A DNA stretch of 44,966 nucleotides, taken from positions 1 to 44,966 of the IMG/VR virus record IMGVR_UViG_3300025151_000073; one strand, 5' to 3'. This DNA comes from a virus. Made by a program: the position numbers and the translations under genes. The notes under the pieces were generated by a model. That model saw only the letters and a program-made list of their open reading frames with translations, did no database searches and was not told where the DNA came from. This document shows, piece by piece, positions 31,001 to 38,600 of this stretch; positions within the stretch are counted from its first letter, which is position 1; every line of letters starts with the position of its first letter.

Positions 31001-34000
31001 ATCAACTGCAATGACATATGGAAGTGGCACCCCATTACCATCACTTGTATATGCTATTAGAGAAAATGATGACGAATTTAAACTTGCCACAACTAGAGCA
31101 AATGCAGAAGCAGGTGTAAACGTATCCTTTGGATCTTCTGGTGAAGGAAACGCTCACGAATTGGCAATGTTATTGGGCAATGAAAAAACCATAATAACAT
31201 TGGATGGGATTGGTCAGTACCCTCTCAAATTCACTCCAATTGCACATACACTATCTGGAAATGTCGGTGGACAAATTGGAACAGCATCTACAATATTTGC
31301 TTTAAGTGGAATTTCTACAATAATTCCAACGGATCTTCTAAAAATTAATGATGAATTCATGAAGATTGAAAATATAGGTTTTGGAACCATTTCAGTTGGA
31401 CCAATAACAGGAATTGGACAATCGACTATAGTTCAAGTTAAAAGAGGTGTGGTTGGATCTATAGCAACTTCTCATCTGGATGGAAGTGAAGTTAGAATTC
31501 ATAAGGGTTCTTATAATATTGTTGGTTCCAAAATACATTTTGTGGATCCCCCTAGAGGATCTTCGACAATTGAAAGAGATTCAAGTAACTTAGAACCAGA
31601 AACTGCAGATTTTACTGGAAGAGTATTTTTAAGAAACAATTATGACACCAATCAAATATATGATGATATTTCTAGTGAATTTACTGGAATAGGTGCAACA
31701 TTTACATTAACAGTTGGTGGTGCAAATACTACGGGAATTGGAAGCACCGGTGGTAATGGAGTTCTGTTCATTAATGGAATTTTCCAAACACCATCAACTG
31801 CTAATAATCCATTTAATAACTTCACATTTGATGATTTCAGCACCACAGGAATAACAAGTGTTATTTTTAGCGGGATAACTTCCGCAGATGGATCTCGTCA
31901 AGTATCGGATATTGATATTAATCAAAATCAACTTCCCAGAGGAGGAGTAATAGTTTCTTTAGGTTCTTCTGGTGGAACAGGATATGCACCTTTAGTTGGT
32001 GCTGCAGTGAGTGCTGTAGTTGGTGCTGGTGGTTCCATAGCAGGATTTACTACAGCATTGACCGGAGGAACTTTTGGATCTGGATATAACGGATTAGTAT
32101 CTATTGGAGTCAGCGTTCATGAGGATGGACACACCGGTGCTGCTGCAGTGGTGTCAGCAACTGCTTTAGTTGGAGCTGGCGGAAGTTTATCCCTTACTGT
32201 AGTTGGAAATGGAGGATCTGGATACTCCGCTCCTCAAATAATTGTTTCTGAACCAACTTATGAAGGTCTCGAAATAGAGGGAGTCTCAAGGTTGGGACTT
32301 GGAAACACTACATTAAGTGGTTCAGGATTATTGATTGATATTGGAGTTGGTGCTGCAACTACTACTGGAATAGGGTCGGATACTTTTGAAGTAACTAGTT
32401 TTGCCATTGCAAGAAACGGACATGGATTTAGAAAAGGAGATGTTATTAGACCTGTTGGTTTAGTTACACATAGCACTTTGTCTTCAACAACTTCTGAATT
32501 GTTATTCACAGTTGAACAAGTATTTGATGATTCCTTTGCTTGTTGGCAATTTGGAGAATTTGATTTTATTGATTCAATTGCAAATTTCCAAGATGGAACA
32601 AGAACTAGATTCCCATTATTCTATAATGAGGAACTCTTAAGTTTTGAAAAACAGGAGGGAAGTAGGGTAAATCTTTCTAATGCATTATTAATAGTCATTA
32701 ATGGAGTTATTCAAGATCCTGGAGTGGCATACTTATTTGAAGGTGGAACATCATTTAGTTTTACTGATGCTCCTAAAATTGAGGATAAAGTTGATATTTT
32801 CTTCTATAGAGGAACTAGAAATGATGATGATCAGTTAGTTACAAATATAAATCAAACTATTAAAAGAGGTGATAGCGTAAGAGTTTATAAAAATAATTCA
32901 ATCAATGGAACTGTAACACAAGATAGTAGAACTGTATTTGATTTATCATTCTCAGATAAATTTGAAACAAATCTGTATGGTGGAGTTGGAATAGACGAAA
33001 CAAACTTTAAACCAATCGCTTGGACAAAACAAAAAGTTGATACTTTCATTAATGGCGAAATTGTTAGAAAGGACAGAGATTCCATAGAAGCATTGGTTTT
33101 CCCAACAGCGAAAATTATTAATACTATTGAAACAAGTGATAGTGAAATATTTGTAGAAGATGCAGATTTATTTGATTACAATTCGGAAACAGAATTATCT
33201 GGTTTGATTGTGTCTGGTTCTTCGGATCCAATATCGGCTGCTGCAACAGCAGTAGTTTCTTCTGCTGGAACAATTTCATCATATATTGTCTCTGGCGGTA
33301 GTGGGTATACTGCAGTACCTACAGTCTCTGTTCTTGCCCCTCCAGAAATTGGAGTAGGAGTAGGAACCACTGCCACCGCAACTGCCACAATATCTAATGG
33401 ATCTGTGACTGCAGTTACAGTTAATAATCCAGGATTAGGATATACAATTGCTCCAAATGTAATTATTTCTCTTCCTAATCCCACTATCGAAACAGTATCT
33501 AGTATTGATGTGATTCAAGGATTCTCTGGAATTGTCACTGGAATTAGTACCGTCAATGCTCAAGGAATTGGAACTTTAGCAATTCAATTTAACTTGCATA
33601 GATTTGATGCAACAAATTACACTGATTTAAATGTTGGATATCCAATTTATATTTTTGATACTCAAGTTGGAAATGGTGTGACCTCAGTTGCAAATAATGA
33701 TCTGTCTATTGTTGGTGTGGGTACAACATTTATTGATAATATATACTTCATTCAAGAACTTTCCTCTGTTGGTGCTGCTGGATCTATTATTTGTTATGTA
33801 GATTCTGGAACATCAGTGGTCGGTGTTGCAACTACATCAAACTCTGACAATCCTGTAGGTAGATTCTCTTGGGGTAGACTTGCTGGAATTTCTAGATCAT
33901 CTTCTCCAGTTTCCATAGCAGTTACTGGAAATGTAGTTGATGTTGGATTGACAACCTTCCCAACTATTCAAAGAAGAGGTGTTGGTTTAAGAGATGGTGG

Positions 34001-34022
34001 TGCTCTTCCTAAAAGGTTATAG
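22005..34022 (+). CDS. Giant structural protein in the gp7 position, 4005 aa
   Basis: One uninterrupted 12-kb ORF fills the place of the wedge initiator gene 7 between gp6 and gp8. The first 270 residues (FLKQYYISQEYQ, then ARSFYQSKGTDESFRILF) are non-repetitive and likely dock into the baseplate. The rest is beta-rich and modular: GGxGY units, INNExxxYTG...RGxxGT units and HGFxxGDxVxY units are repeated many times, and GWAYDGNPIYGPFG near residue 1254 is a YHYH-type motif. T4 gp7 has only 1032 residues. Homology to gp7 is positional; the large tail could form peripheral baseplate arms or receptor-binding surfaces. Late promoter at 19664. Confidence 0.75.
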   Translation: MIQTGFEPKVKVQQIIDSQLPEFVLDENPKSVEFLKQYYISQEYQGGPTDITDNLDQYLKLDNLTPEVIVDTTRTTSGITSTDTTIAVNSTKGFPNEYGLFKINNEVITYTGITTNSFTGCQRGFSGITSYHSDLNQEELVFLDSSREDHSKDDVVHNLSSLFLKDFYKKLKFTFAPGLEDVDFVKELDAGNFIKEARSFYQSKGTDESFRILFNVLYGATPRVVNLEEFLIKPSSSNYLRREVAIAEVISGDPSKLVGQTIVKSTDSGTTAAISEIEPFTRENKQYFKLSLFVGYDESSTIEGTFNITPSTKNIETVAIGASVITVDSTIGFAQTGMVISGINSVSYTDKSINQFIGCTGIGETISAASNIRSNEIYFGFEGGDPNKKVEIRLTGVLSKFFQVSNELTVSENDVISVKNIGDLIENPNTGEKTNKEIFANSWIYNTSSTFEVESFGNNLTLTLKSEIDKSSLKKGDSVEIIQKGGSDDGKVVYPTSSTPTTVTDISSDNKSISLNNFTFNADSSVEYGLRRKINKVSSEFTPIEFGNNVITGDVQNVYTDLDGKHAYVASNSLPSKITGITTSFTYEITKKINSASIDSEGSLGDLNTLNNFTTITFADDAPFVTGDRVFYKPDGDPLVGLIEGSYFVEIIPNNKKKIKLYNSRVFVGTEDYVTFSTPSSGIGKHTFTLFEHKSGEIAPQKIFKKFPLPPNNKNGVNELTEPGNSTGMLINGVEIANYKSDDIVYYGPLESINVLNGGRNYDVINLPNVVVSTGLGTTALCRPVVQGSIERVDIDILDFDIDEVKSVKVIGGNGSGANLKAIVGKKVREVSFDGQLTSNNGGVDNNTNQITFLSNHNFVNGQEVIYDANGNLGIGVGIGTSSLVDKASYYVKVDNSSTIKLFETFSDYSSNTNIVGLSTLYTTGIHKFKTNEKTKTISSINIIDGGSGYTNRKLIVKPSGISTSKDLINFIDHGFADGDVVLYSSDGTPIAGLTTSTGISTTSVQYKIIKIDDDSFRVADVGVGGTSPSNYERKNYSKLASTGVGYQNFAYPDITVSIEFTSTGLGTITENKSITATPVVKGKVIDAYLYETGTGYGSSTINLERKPLVTIKNGKDAQLKPIIINGNINSVNIQFGGSEYFSAPDLEVFDNSGSGSGAILRPVISSEGKITDVKIINTGIGYSSTSTGIKVMPSGFGAKFDTKIRQLRVNNINKYGNEILKEKNGKLQYSICGYYDDLRSTFDESQSKVSGIIGWAYDGNPIYGPFGTVDPFNTSSDPNRLTSGYIENSSNINDRPSGFSDGFFVEDYEYTNSGDLDVHNGKFVKTLDYPNGVYAYFATIDNSGNPQFPYFIGNTYRSNTLDENKTLNQEFDFKNSELLRNTFPYRVSDPFADNDFLIETNEISRQKAIIESVTEGPIEKIDITNSGTGYKVNDVLNFDSSNTGGDGIIAKVSSILGKNIDDIQTSIETYENSIFTWNGENEIKVSILPQHNLRDKEYVTISGFSSSLSELNGNFQIGISSFYSNLTSAIVGTDASPGAATTEIYVSQIPNSISVGSSVGIGSETLQILNIFPNLNILRVKRGLTGTSHTATTKISYIPDSFTISKNVNYFESAVNDKIYFNPKESVGVGTTVGISSSMTFTFGDSSIIRDIPTKRIYIENHPFTSNQPVNLIVPTGGAISVSTSPTGTPFNLPASGITTTVYIVRKTINSVGIKTGIGSEFDEVFFRNNGNDSDEYLFESIKNQKKSRVQRINSVVSISTVGFSTIAPGSTYHQLSTNDIIKLNIQPKLVSGVGTDASIVVKRDIVSDNILINPLTIDPSEIDITTNQITISSHGLKTGDKVSYAASLPASGLTTGSYYAYRVNENIIQLAETLSDAKLDPPTIVSIGNTGGGEQTISPINPRIAIIKDNSAIFDLSDSTLSGYDFKIYYDNKFNNEFVSTGSTSGITIAGVGTIGVSVNASLTINYNTDLTNILPTRLYYNLEKSGYISTADTEVQNYSEILYIDSSYNSEYKISGVAATTFNIALNEVPERLFYKSSECSSLEYTTESLNVEGPINKINIVSGGSGYKSLPSFVGSSNTTAKDAYLVANSSLIGNTKRVRIINQGFEYSSDRTLQPNANIPVVVSVKDSNTVGIVSVISGGKNYTSPPKLVIVNTSTKQTIDSGILKANLTGNSINEVKIIQEPKGLPSQSVEIFAEENTNGISIQKISQQSDTKFICKLTTPVLGFSTDVFSVGEEVFIEGIQKVGAAGSGFNSADYGYQFFVVEEYKNSSFIGTVTQDEVTINLSSLTTNTGTAKTVQDSLGTIIKKSDYPSFAVNQKQTQFAIGEKLSVNGSTSDMQISGIDASNIKISGSTFELSTNDVLKGQTSGNIAVIENITKNEGRFEVDFSSRQNIGWDDNIGKLSLDDQVIPDNNYYQNLSYTIKSPIEWRELRTPVNSLVHTSGLKNFADIGISSTANAEIDSSSNLTVVRDLLEELRVDTIYNFDNVLDIDVIGSQSKFLKLKAKKLTDFTLSKSNIVLKIDDISDSFSNDDNVTNNEFVDIFEFANSDSYDDVLIRVTNVDNSEIQLAELTIISNNSGDNFLLEKGEITNIGSSLTSVVDEIYGTFSVTDNNFLRFTPKNSTDIDYDIKYLKNTFGSSTSGVGTTSIGFIDITNVAGVVTSGGSGITSSIIGVATDKFTSLHVNTQIIQSNTDELNFVELYITHDGENTFLAESFFDTGENSSSFNFIGSFGANISSGVLNLNYTNDTANDVQLKSRIVGFGTTSVGTGIHRFITPSQPEGAERSAVIRSAYETTVSAAATTVISFDRNLFNSVKSVVEVSMGSTKAVHNVLALQDKSFDTYVQQSSFLSAGGIGVTDGRSGMGTFGVEYSGANFILKFYPDAAMTSNLQVSSLNEILYTELDSINIAPELQYGDNTQSLKVKFYNSVNGERINKTDFIARNNKVPIFAKSFNPQDSTQLNLSTGTFTIENHFFRTGEELSYTPKATFVGVGSTAMTYGSGTPLPSLVYAIRENDDEFKLATTRANAEAGVNVSFGSSGEGNAHELAMLLGNEKTIITLDGIGQYPLKFTPIAHTLSGNVGGQIGTASTIFALSGISTIIPTDLLKINDEFMKIENIGFGTISVGPITGIGQSTIVQVKRGVVGSIATSHLDGSEVRIHKGSYNIVGSKIHFVDPPRGSSTIERDSSNLEPETADFTGRVFLRNNYDTNQIYDDISSEFTGIGATFTLTVGGANTTGIGSTGGNGVLFINGIFQTPSTANNPFNNFTFDDFSTTGITSVIFSGITSADGSRQVSDIDINQNQLPRGGVIVSLGSSGGTGYAPLVGAAVSAVVGAGGSIAGFTTALTGGTFGSGYNGLVSIGVSVHEDGHTGAAAVVSATALVGAGGSLSLTVVGNGGSGYSAPQIIVSEPTYEGLEIEGVSRLGLGNTTLSGSGLLIDIGVGAATTTGIGSDTFEVTSFAIARNGHGFRKGDVIRPVGLVTHSTLSSTTSELLFTVEQVFDDSFACWQFGEFDFIDSIANFQDGTRTRFPLFYNEELLSFEKQEGSRVNLSNALLIVINGVIQDPGVAYLFEGGTSFSFTDAPKIEDKVDIFFYRGTRNDDDQLVTNINQTIKRGDSVRVYKNNSINGTVTQDSRTVFDLSFSDKFETNLYGGVGIDETNFKPIAWTKQKVDTFINGEIVRKDRDSIEALVFPTAKIINTIETSDSEIFVEDADLFDYNSETELSGLIVSGSSDPISAAATAVVSSAGTISSYIVSGGSGYTAVPTVSVLAPPEIGVGVGTTATATATISNGSVTAVTVNNPGLGYTIAPNVIISLPNPTIETVSSIDVIQGFSGIVTGISTVNAQGIGTLAIQFNLHRFDATNYTDLNVGYPIYIFDTQVGNGVTSVANNDLSIVGVGTTFIDNIYFIQELSSVGAAGSIICYVDSGTSVVGVATTSNSDNPVGRFSWGRLAGISRSSSPVSIAVTGNVVDVGLTTFPTIQRRGVGLRDGGALPKRL
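22240..31510 (+). repeat. Repeated INNE-xx-YTG / RGxxGT protein module
   Basis: Copies in the giant protein at about 22250-22420 (FKINNEVITYTG...CQRGFSG), 26620-26790 (VGSETLQILN...VKRGLTGTSHT) and 31280-31500 (LKINDEFMKIEN...VKRGVVGS...HLDGSEV). A fourth copy lies in the next giant gene at about 41900-42100 (IKINNEIITYND). Spacing within the module is similar each time. Confidence 0.55.
23850..31110 (+). repeat. Repeated HGF-xx-GDxVxY / YYV protein module
   Basis: At least six copies with a strand-turn pattern of H/N-x-F-xx-G-x-x-V-x-Y, then a short loop, G-L, YY/YF-V and a final K-L-A/F. Examples begin near 23860 (VTGDRVFY), 24560 (VNGQEVIY), 24920 (ADGDVVLY), 26990 (TSNQPVNL), 27510 (KTGDKVSY) and 30935 (RTGEELSY). 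They imply stepwise duplication of a beta domain. Confidence 0.55.
24260..33460 (+). repeat. Repeated GGSGY-type beta module
   Basis: Short units of the form (N/S)GG-(S/T)-GY-x5-8-P-x-V recur, for example near 24840, 25300, 28200, 28430, 32070, 32215, 33295 and 33430. Similar units occur in gp8 (about 34760 and 34880) and in the second giant protein (about 41360). Two or three units often lie in tandem. Confidence 0.6.
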
Positions 34023-34039
34023 TAAAATTTTTTAACCCT

Positions 34040-34047
34040 TATAAATA
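34040..34047 (+). promoter_or_regulatory. Late promoter of gp8
   Basis: TATAAATA in the context CTTATAAATATCTAAAA, 25 nt before ATG 34065 and in the only gap of note (42 nt) within the baseplate block. The same TATAAATATCTAAA string recurs at 43320. Confidence 0.82.
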
Positions 34048-34064
34048 TCTAAAAAACTATTAAT

Positions 34065-35612
34065 ATGGCTGCGGTAGTAACAGATCAATTTAGAATATCC
34101 AATGCAAACAATTTTGTAGACTCGGTTTCCAACACGAGTAACTCTTACTATGTTTTTCTGGGATTACCAAATCCGTCCAATCCAGTTTCTGGTTTTGGTA
34201 GAACTACTTCAGATAGTGAGTGGAATACCAATACTCCAGTTCCCACAGATAATCTACAATTCAACTCCCATTTTAGAGACACTGCTTTATTTGGAAAAAA
34301 GGTGACAACCTCTAATATTAGAAGATTGATAAGAAAAGTTTCTTGGGCTACTAACACTCGCTATGACATGTATAGACATGATTATAGTATTTCAAATCCT
34401 GCTCCAAATTCAAACTTGAGTAGATTATATGATTCAAATTATTACGTAATCAATAGTGATTTTAGAGTTTATATTTGTATAGATAATGGTTCATCGGGAA
34501 CAAATTTGACCGGAAATGTATCCAAGGATGAACCAACTTTTACAGACTTAGAACCAACGGCAGCTGGAACTAGTGGAGATGGATATGTTTGGAAATATCT
34601 ATTTTCAGTTGCTCCGAGTGACATCATAAAATTTGATTCAACTGAATATGTTGTTGTCCCAAATGATTGGGCGACTTCAACTGATAGTCAAATTTTAAGT
34701 GTTAGAGAAGCTGGAGATTCTGACATAAATTTGAATCAAATTAAAAAGGTATATATTGCTAATGGTGGATCTAATTATAGTTCGGGAGTAGTAAATATTA
34801 ATGGGGATGGAACTGGTGCTAAAGTATCAATTGAAGTGGATTCTGCAGGAACAATAACTTCTGCTGTTATGACTGCCGGTGGAAGTGGATATACTTATGG
34901 TATTGTTGATCTTGGTTCAATTCAACCGTCAGGAAGTTTATCAGATCCAGCAAAACTGATTCCTATTATTCCACCATCTAAAGGTCATGGATATGATGTA
35001 TATACTGAATTGGGAACTGATAAAGTATTAGTTTATGCCAGATTTGATGACTCCACAAAAGATTTTCCAATTGACACAAAATTCACTCAAGTAGGTATTA
35101 TAAAAAATCCACAACAATTTTCATCCACATCAATCTATACCGCCAATGATTATTCGTCATTATTTTCATTAAAACTCAATTCAGTTACTTCAACTCCAGT
35201 TGTTGGTGCTGCGATTTCACAATCAGTTTCGGGAGGTGCTGCTAAAGGATATGTAGCATCATATGATTCAGAAACTAGGGTTTTAAAATATTTTCAAGAC
35301 AGATCTCTATACTTTGGAAATACCAAAGATCAAACTGATGTTGATAATGTCAGTTCTACTAGCAAATTACTATCATTTGAATCATCATCTTCCACTGTCT
35401 CTCCATTTACTGGGTCTATTGACACAGGATTTTCGGGAATTAAAACCACAGTAAATTCTAAAGAAATTGATTTGGGAGTTACTTTTACAGATGGACTTGC
35501 AAATCCAGAGATAAATAAAAAGACAGGGGAAATTATTTACATTGATAATAGACCTCTCATACAGAGAGACTCTCGCCAAAAAGAAGACGTTAAAATCATT
35601 CTGGAATTCTAA
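34065..35612 (+). CDS. 8: gp8, baseplate wedge subunit
   Basis: The 515-residue protein begins TDQFRISNANNFVDSVSNTS (residues 6-25) with YYVFLGLPNP and later GYVWKYLFSVAPSD, the signature of gp8 in T4-like phages. T4 gp8 has 334 residues; the extra length comes from a middle and C-terminal region with GGSNY and GGSGY modules like those in the giant neighbours. The end (RPLIQRDSRQKEDVKIILEF) is also gp8-like. It is a wedge protein connecting to the periphery. Late promoter at 34040. Confidence 0.9.
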   Translation: MAAVVTDQFRISNANNFVDSVSNTSNSYYVFLGLPNPSNPVSGFGRTTSDSEWNTNTPVPTDNLQFNSHFRDTALFGKKVTTSNIRRLIRKVSWATNTRYDMYRHDYSISNPAPNSNLSRLYDSNYYVINSDFRVYICIDNGSSGTNLTGNVSKDEPTFTDLEPTAAGTSGDGYVWKYLFSVAPSDIIKFDSTEYVVVPNDWATSTDSQILSVREAGDSDINLNQIKKVYIANGGSNYSSGVVNINGDGTGAKVSIEVDSAGTITSAVMTAGGSGYTYGIVDLGSIQPSGSLSDPAKLIPIIPPSKGHGYDVYTELGTDKVLVYARFDDSTKDFPIDTKFTQVGIIKNPQQFSSTSIYTANDYSSLFSLKLNSVTSTPVVGAAISQSVSGGAAKGYVASYDSETRVLKYFQDRSLYFGNTKDQTDVDNVSSTSKLLSFESSSSTVSPFTGSIDTGFSGIKTTVNSKEIDLGVTFTDGLANPEINKKTGEIIYIDNRPLIQRDSRQKEDVKIILEF

Positions 35613-35617
35613 AGAAA

Positions 35618-38600
35618 ATGTCACAAAAAACAAATTTAAATATTAATCCATATTATGATGATTATAATTCTGAAAAGAATTTTTACAAAGTTTTATTTAA
35701 ACCAGGATTTCCAGTCCAAGCAAGAGAATTAACAACGTTACAGTCCCTTTTACAGGGACAGGTAGAGTCTTTTGGTAGTCATATTTTCAAGGAAGGATCT
35801 GTAGTAGTTCCGGGAAATATTTCTTATGATAATCAATTCTATTCTGTAAAATTAAATGCAACTAGTTCGGGAATAGACGTAGCATTATATATTGAAAATT
35901 TTATAGGAAAGAAAATAGTAGGAGAGTCATCAGGAACTACCGCAAAAATTCAACGTGTTGAGTTTGCCGATGACAATAATTTCGAATCTTTAACAATCTA
36001 TGTCAAATATCTAGATTCTGACAACGATTTTGAATTCACTCCGTTTGAAGATGGAGAATCTTTATCTTGTGTAGATAGTGTAACTTATGGAAATACCACT
36101 ATTCCTGCTGGAACAGAGTTTGCATCTTTAATATCATCTGATGCAACTGCCATTGGTTCCGCAGCGTCTATTGGGAAGGGGATTTATTTCATTAGAGGAT
36201 ATTTTGTCAATGTTTCGAAACAAACTATACTTTTAGACAACTACACCAATACTCCATCGTATAGAGTTGGTTTAAAAATTGATGAACTAATTATTGGGTC
36301 TAAAGATGATGAGTCTTTATTTGACAATGCAAAAGGATTTACAAATTTTGCTGCACCTGGTGCTGATAGATTTAAAATAAATTTAACTCTTACCAAAAAG
36401 TTATTATCTGATACTAATGATACTGACTTTGTTGAACTTTTAAGATTAAAAAATGGTAAAATTCAAAAAATTACCACGAAAACGCAATATAATCAAATTC
36501 GCGATTATATGGCAGAAAGAACATATGATGAGTCAGGTGATTATGCTGTAGAACCATTTGATCCATCAGTTCATAACTCATTAAATAATAGACTGGGCAA
36601 TAATGGTCTTTTCTTCTCTAATGAATTAACAGAGGAAAGAAATGTGCCATCTGAAGATTTGATGTGCTTTAAAATATCACCCGGAAAAGCGTATGTCAGA
36701 GGATATGATGTAGAAAAAACGGGAACAACAATAATTGATGTAGAAAAACCAAGAGATACTCAAAAAGAATCTAATGTAACTATTCCATTTGAAATGGGAA
36801 ATTTACTCAGAGTAAACAATGTTACTGGTGTTCCTCAAAACAAAGCAACGATTAAATTATATAATAGAAAAGTCGGAGATTCTGGTGCTCAAATAGGCGA
36901 TGCCCGAGTATATACATTTAATCTTACTGATGCCGCATACTCTGGAGCAGCAACAAAGTATGATTTGAGATTATATGATGTTCAAACATATACCAAAATA
37001 ACTTTAAATAAGGATGTAGATGCCACTGACATGCCTGATGGATCATACATTAAAGGCAAGAGTAGTGGTGCTAGTGGATATCTTGTTGATGCTGGTGGCG
37101 GAACAGAATTCATCAACTTGAGAGGAACATCTGGTTCTTTTGCCAAGGGTGAGCAAATAACTGTCAATGGAGTTGATTTTCCAAGAACTATTAGAGAGTT
37201 TGTGGAATATGGAACTCAAAATATTAAATCAGTAAGGCAAGAAGCGGGTGGTAATTTTCCACTGTTCACAGCAGACTCAGTTCTTGAAAAATTTAGAATG
37301 CCCAATGGCATAGATCAGATAAACATACCTGCTGTTCTCAGTGGAGTTGCAACTGCAACTGCAGCAGGAAAAGTATTCTCAGGAATAAGAACTGATACTA
37401 TAATTTCTTATCAAAGATCGGGATTTAGCACTGAAACATTTAACAGAGTCTCTTCTGTTTCTGCAGATGGACTTTCTATAGAATTAAGTCCAATTGCTTC
37501 TGGTGCTGGTGTTACTTCTGTTTATGATGGTGCCGTATTAACAGGATCAAACGATATTTTAGTCACACCTTTCCCCCGTGGACCAATTATTGATGCAGAA
37601 AATGGGTATTTGTTTTCACAGTTGCCGGACATTAATATTTCTTCCGTGGACTTACTTAATTCAACATTTACAATTGTTGAACAAATTACGGAAGGGGAAA
37701 CGAGTGGTGCAGGAGAACTAACTTTCAACCTTTCAAGTATTTCTGGAATTACTAGCGCATCGTTTGCAACTTTTGATCAGGAAAGATATGGAGTTCACTA
37801 CTCGACTGGTATAGCAGGAACAATTACAGATGATGCTTTTGATCTTACGAATAATATTGTAACTATTAGAGGTTTAAGGCCAAGTCAAAATAATGTTGTC
37901 ATAAATACAACTCTTACAAAATTTGGTGTTCAAAGTAAAATTAAAAAATACAATAGAAGTCAAACTTTAAATATAACAAGATCAAAATATTCAGATTCTG
38001 GAGTTGGAATTAACACCTCTAATAATGATGGACTTAATTTTAACACTCAATATGGATTGAGAGTTCAAGATGAAGAAATTTCTTTGAATTATCCAGACGT
38101 TGCAAAGGTCATAGTAATTTATGAATCTTTGGGAACGGGAAATCCCACTTTAGATAGATTTCAATTTACTTCAACTGCAAGTGTTCAAACAAATGCAATA
38201 ATTGGAGAAAATGTAGTAGGGAATTCTGGCAATGCAATTGCAAGAGTTGTTTCATCACCTTCAGCAAATAATTTAGAATTAGTATATTTGACTAATGATG
38301 TCTTTAGTGTTGGGGAAACCGTAACTTTCCAAGAATCAAATATAGTTACAGAAGTAGAATCCATTACATTGGGAAGTTATAAAGATGTAACTCAATTATT
38401 CAAGTTGGATAAGGGGCAGAAGGACGAATACTATGATTATTCTAGAATTGTTAGAAATAAAAATGTTTCTGAACCAACTCGTAGATTGTTAGTTGTTTTT
38501 GATTATTATTCTGTTCCATCTGATGACAATGGAGATGCATTTACTGTATTAAGTTATGATGAAGAGAGATTTGCACAGGACATACCAAATATTGGTCGTT

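Noticed and set aside
32650-32670. Possible glutamine-riboswitch-like GGAAGTAGG
   Set aside because: It lies inside the giant structural gene and lacks the upstream partner elements.
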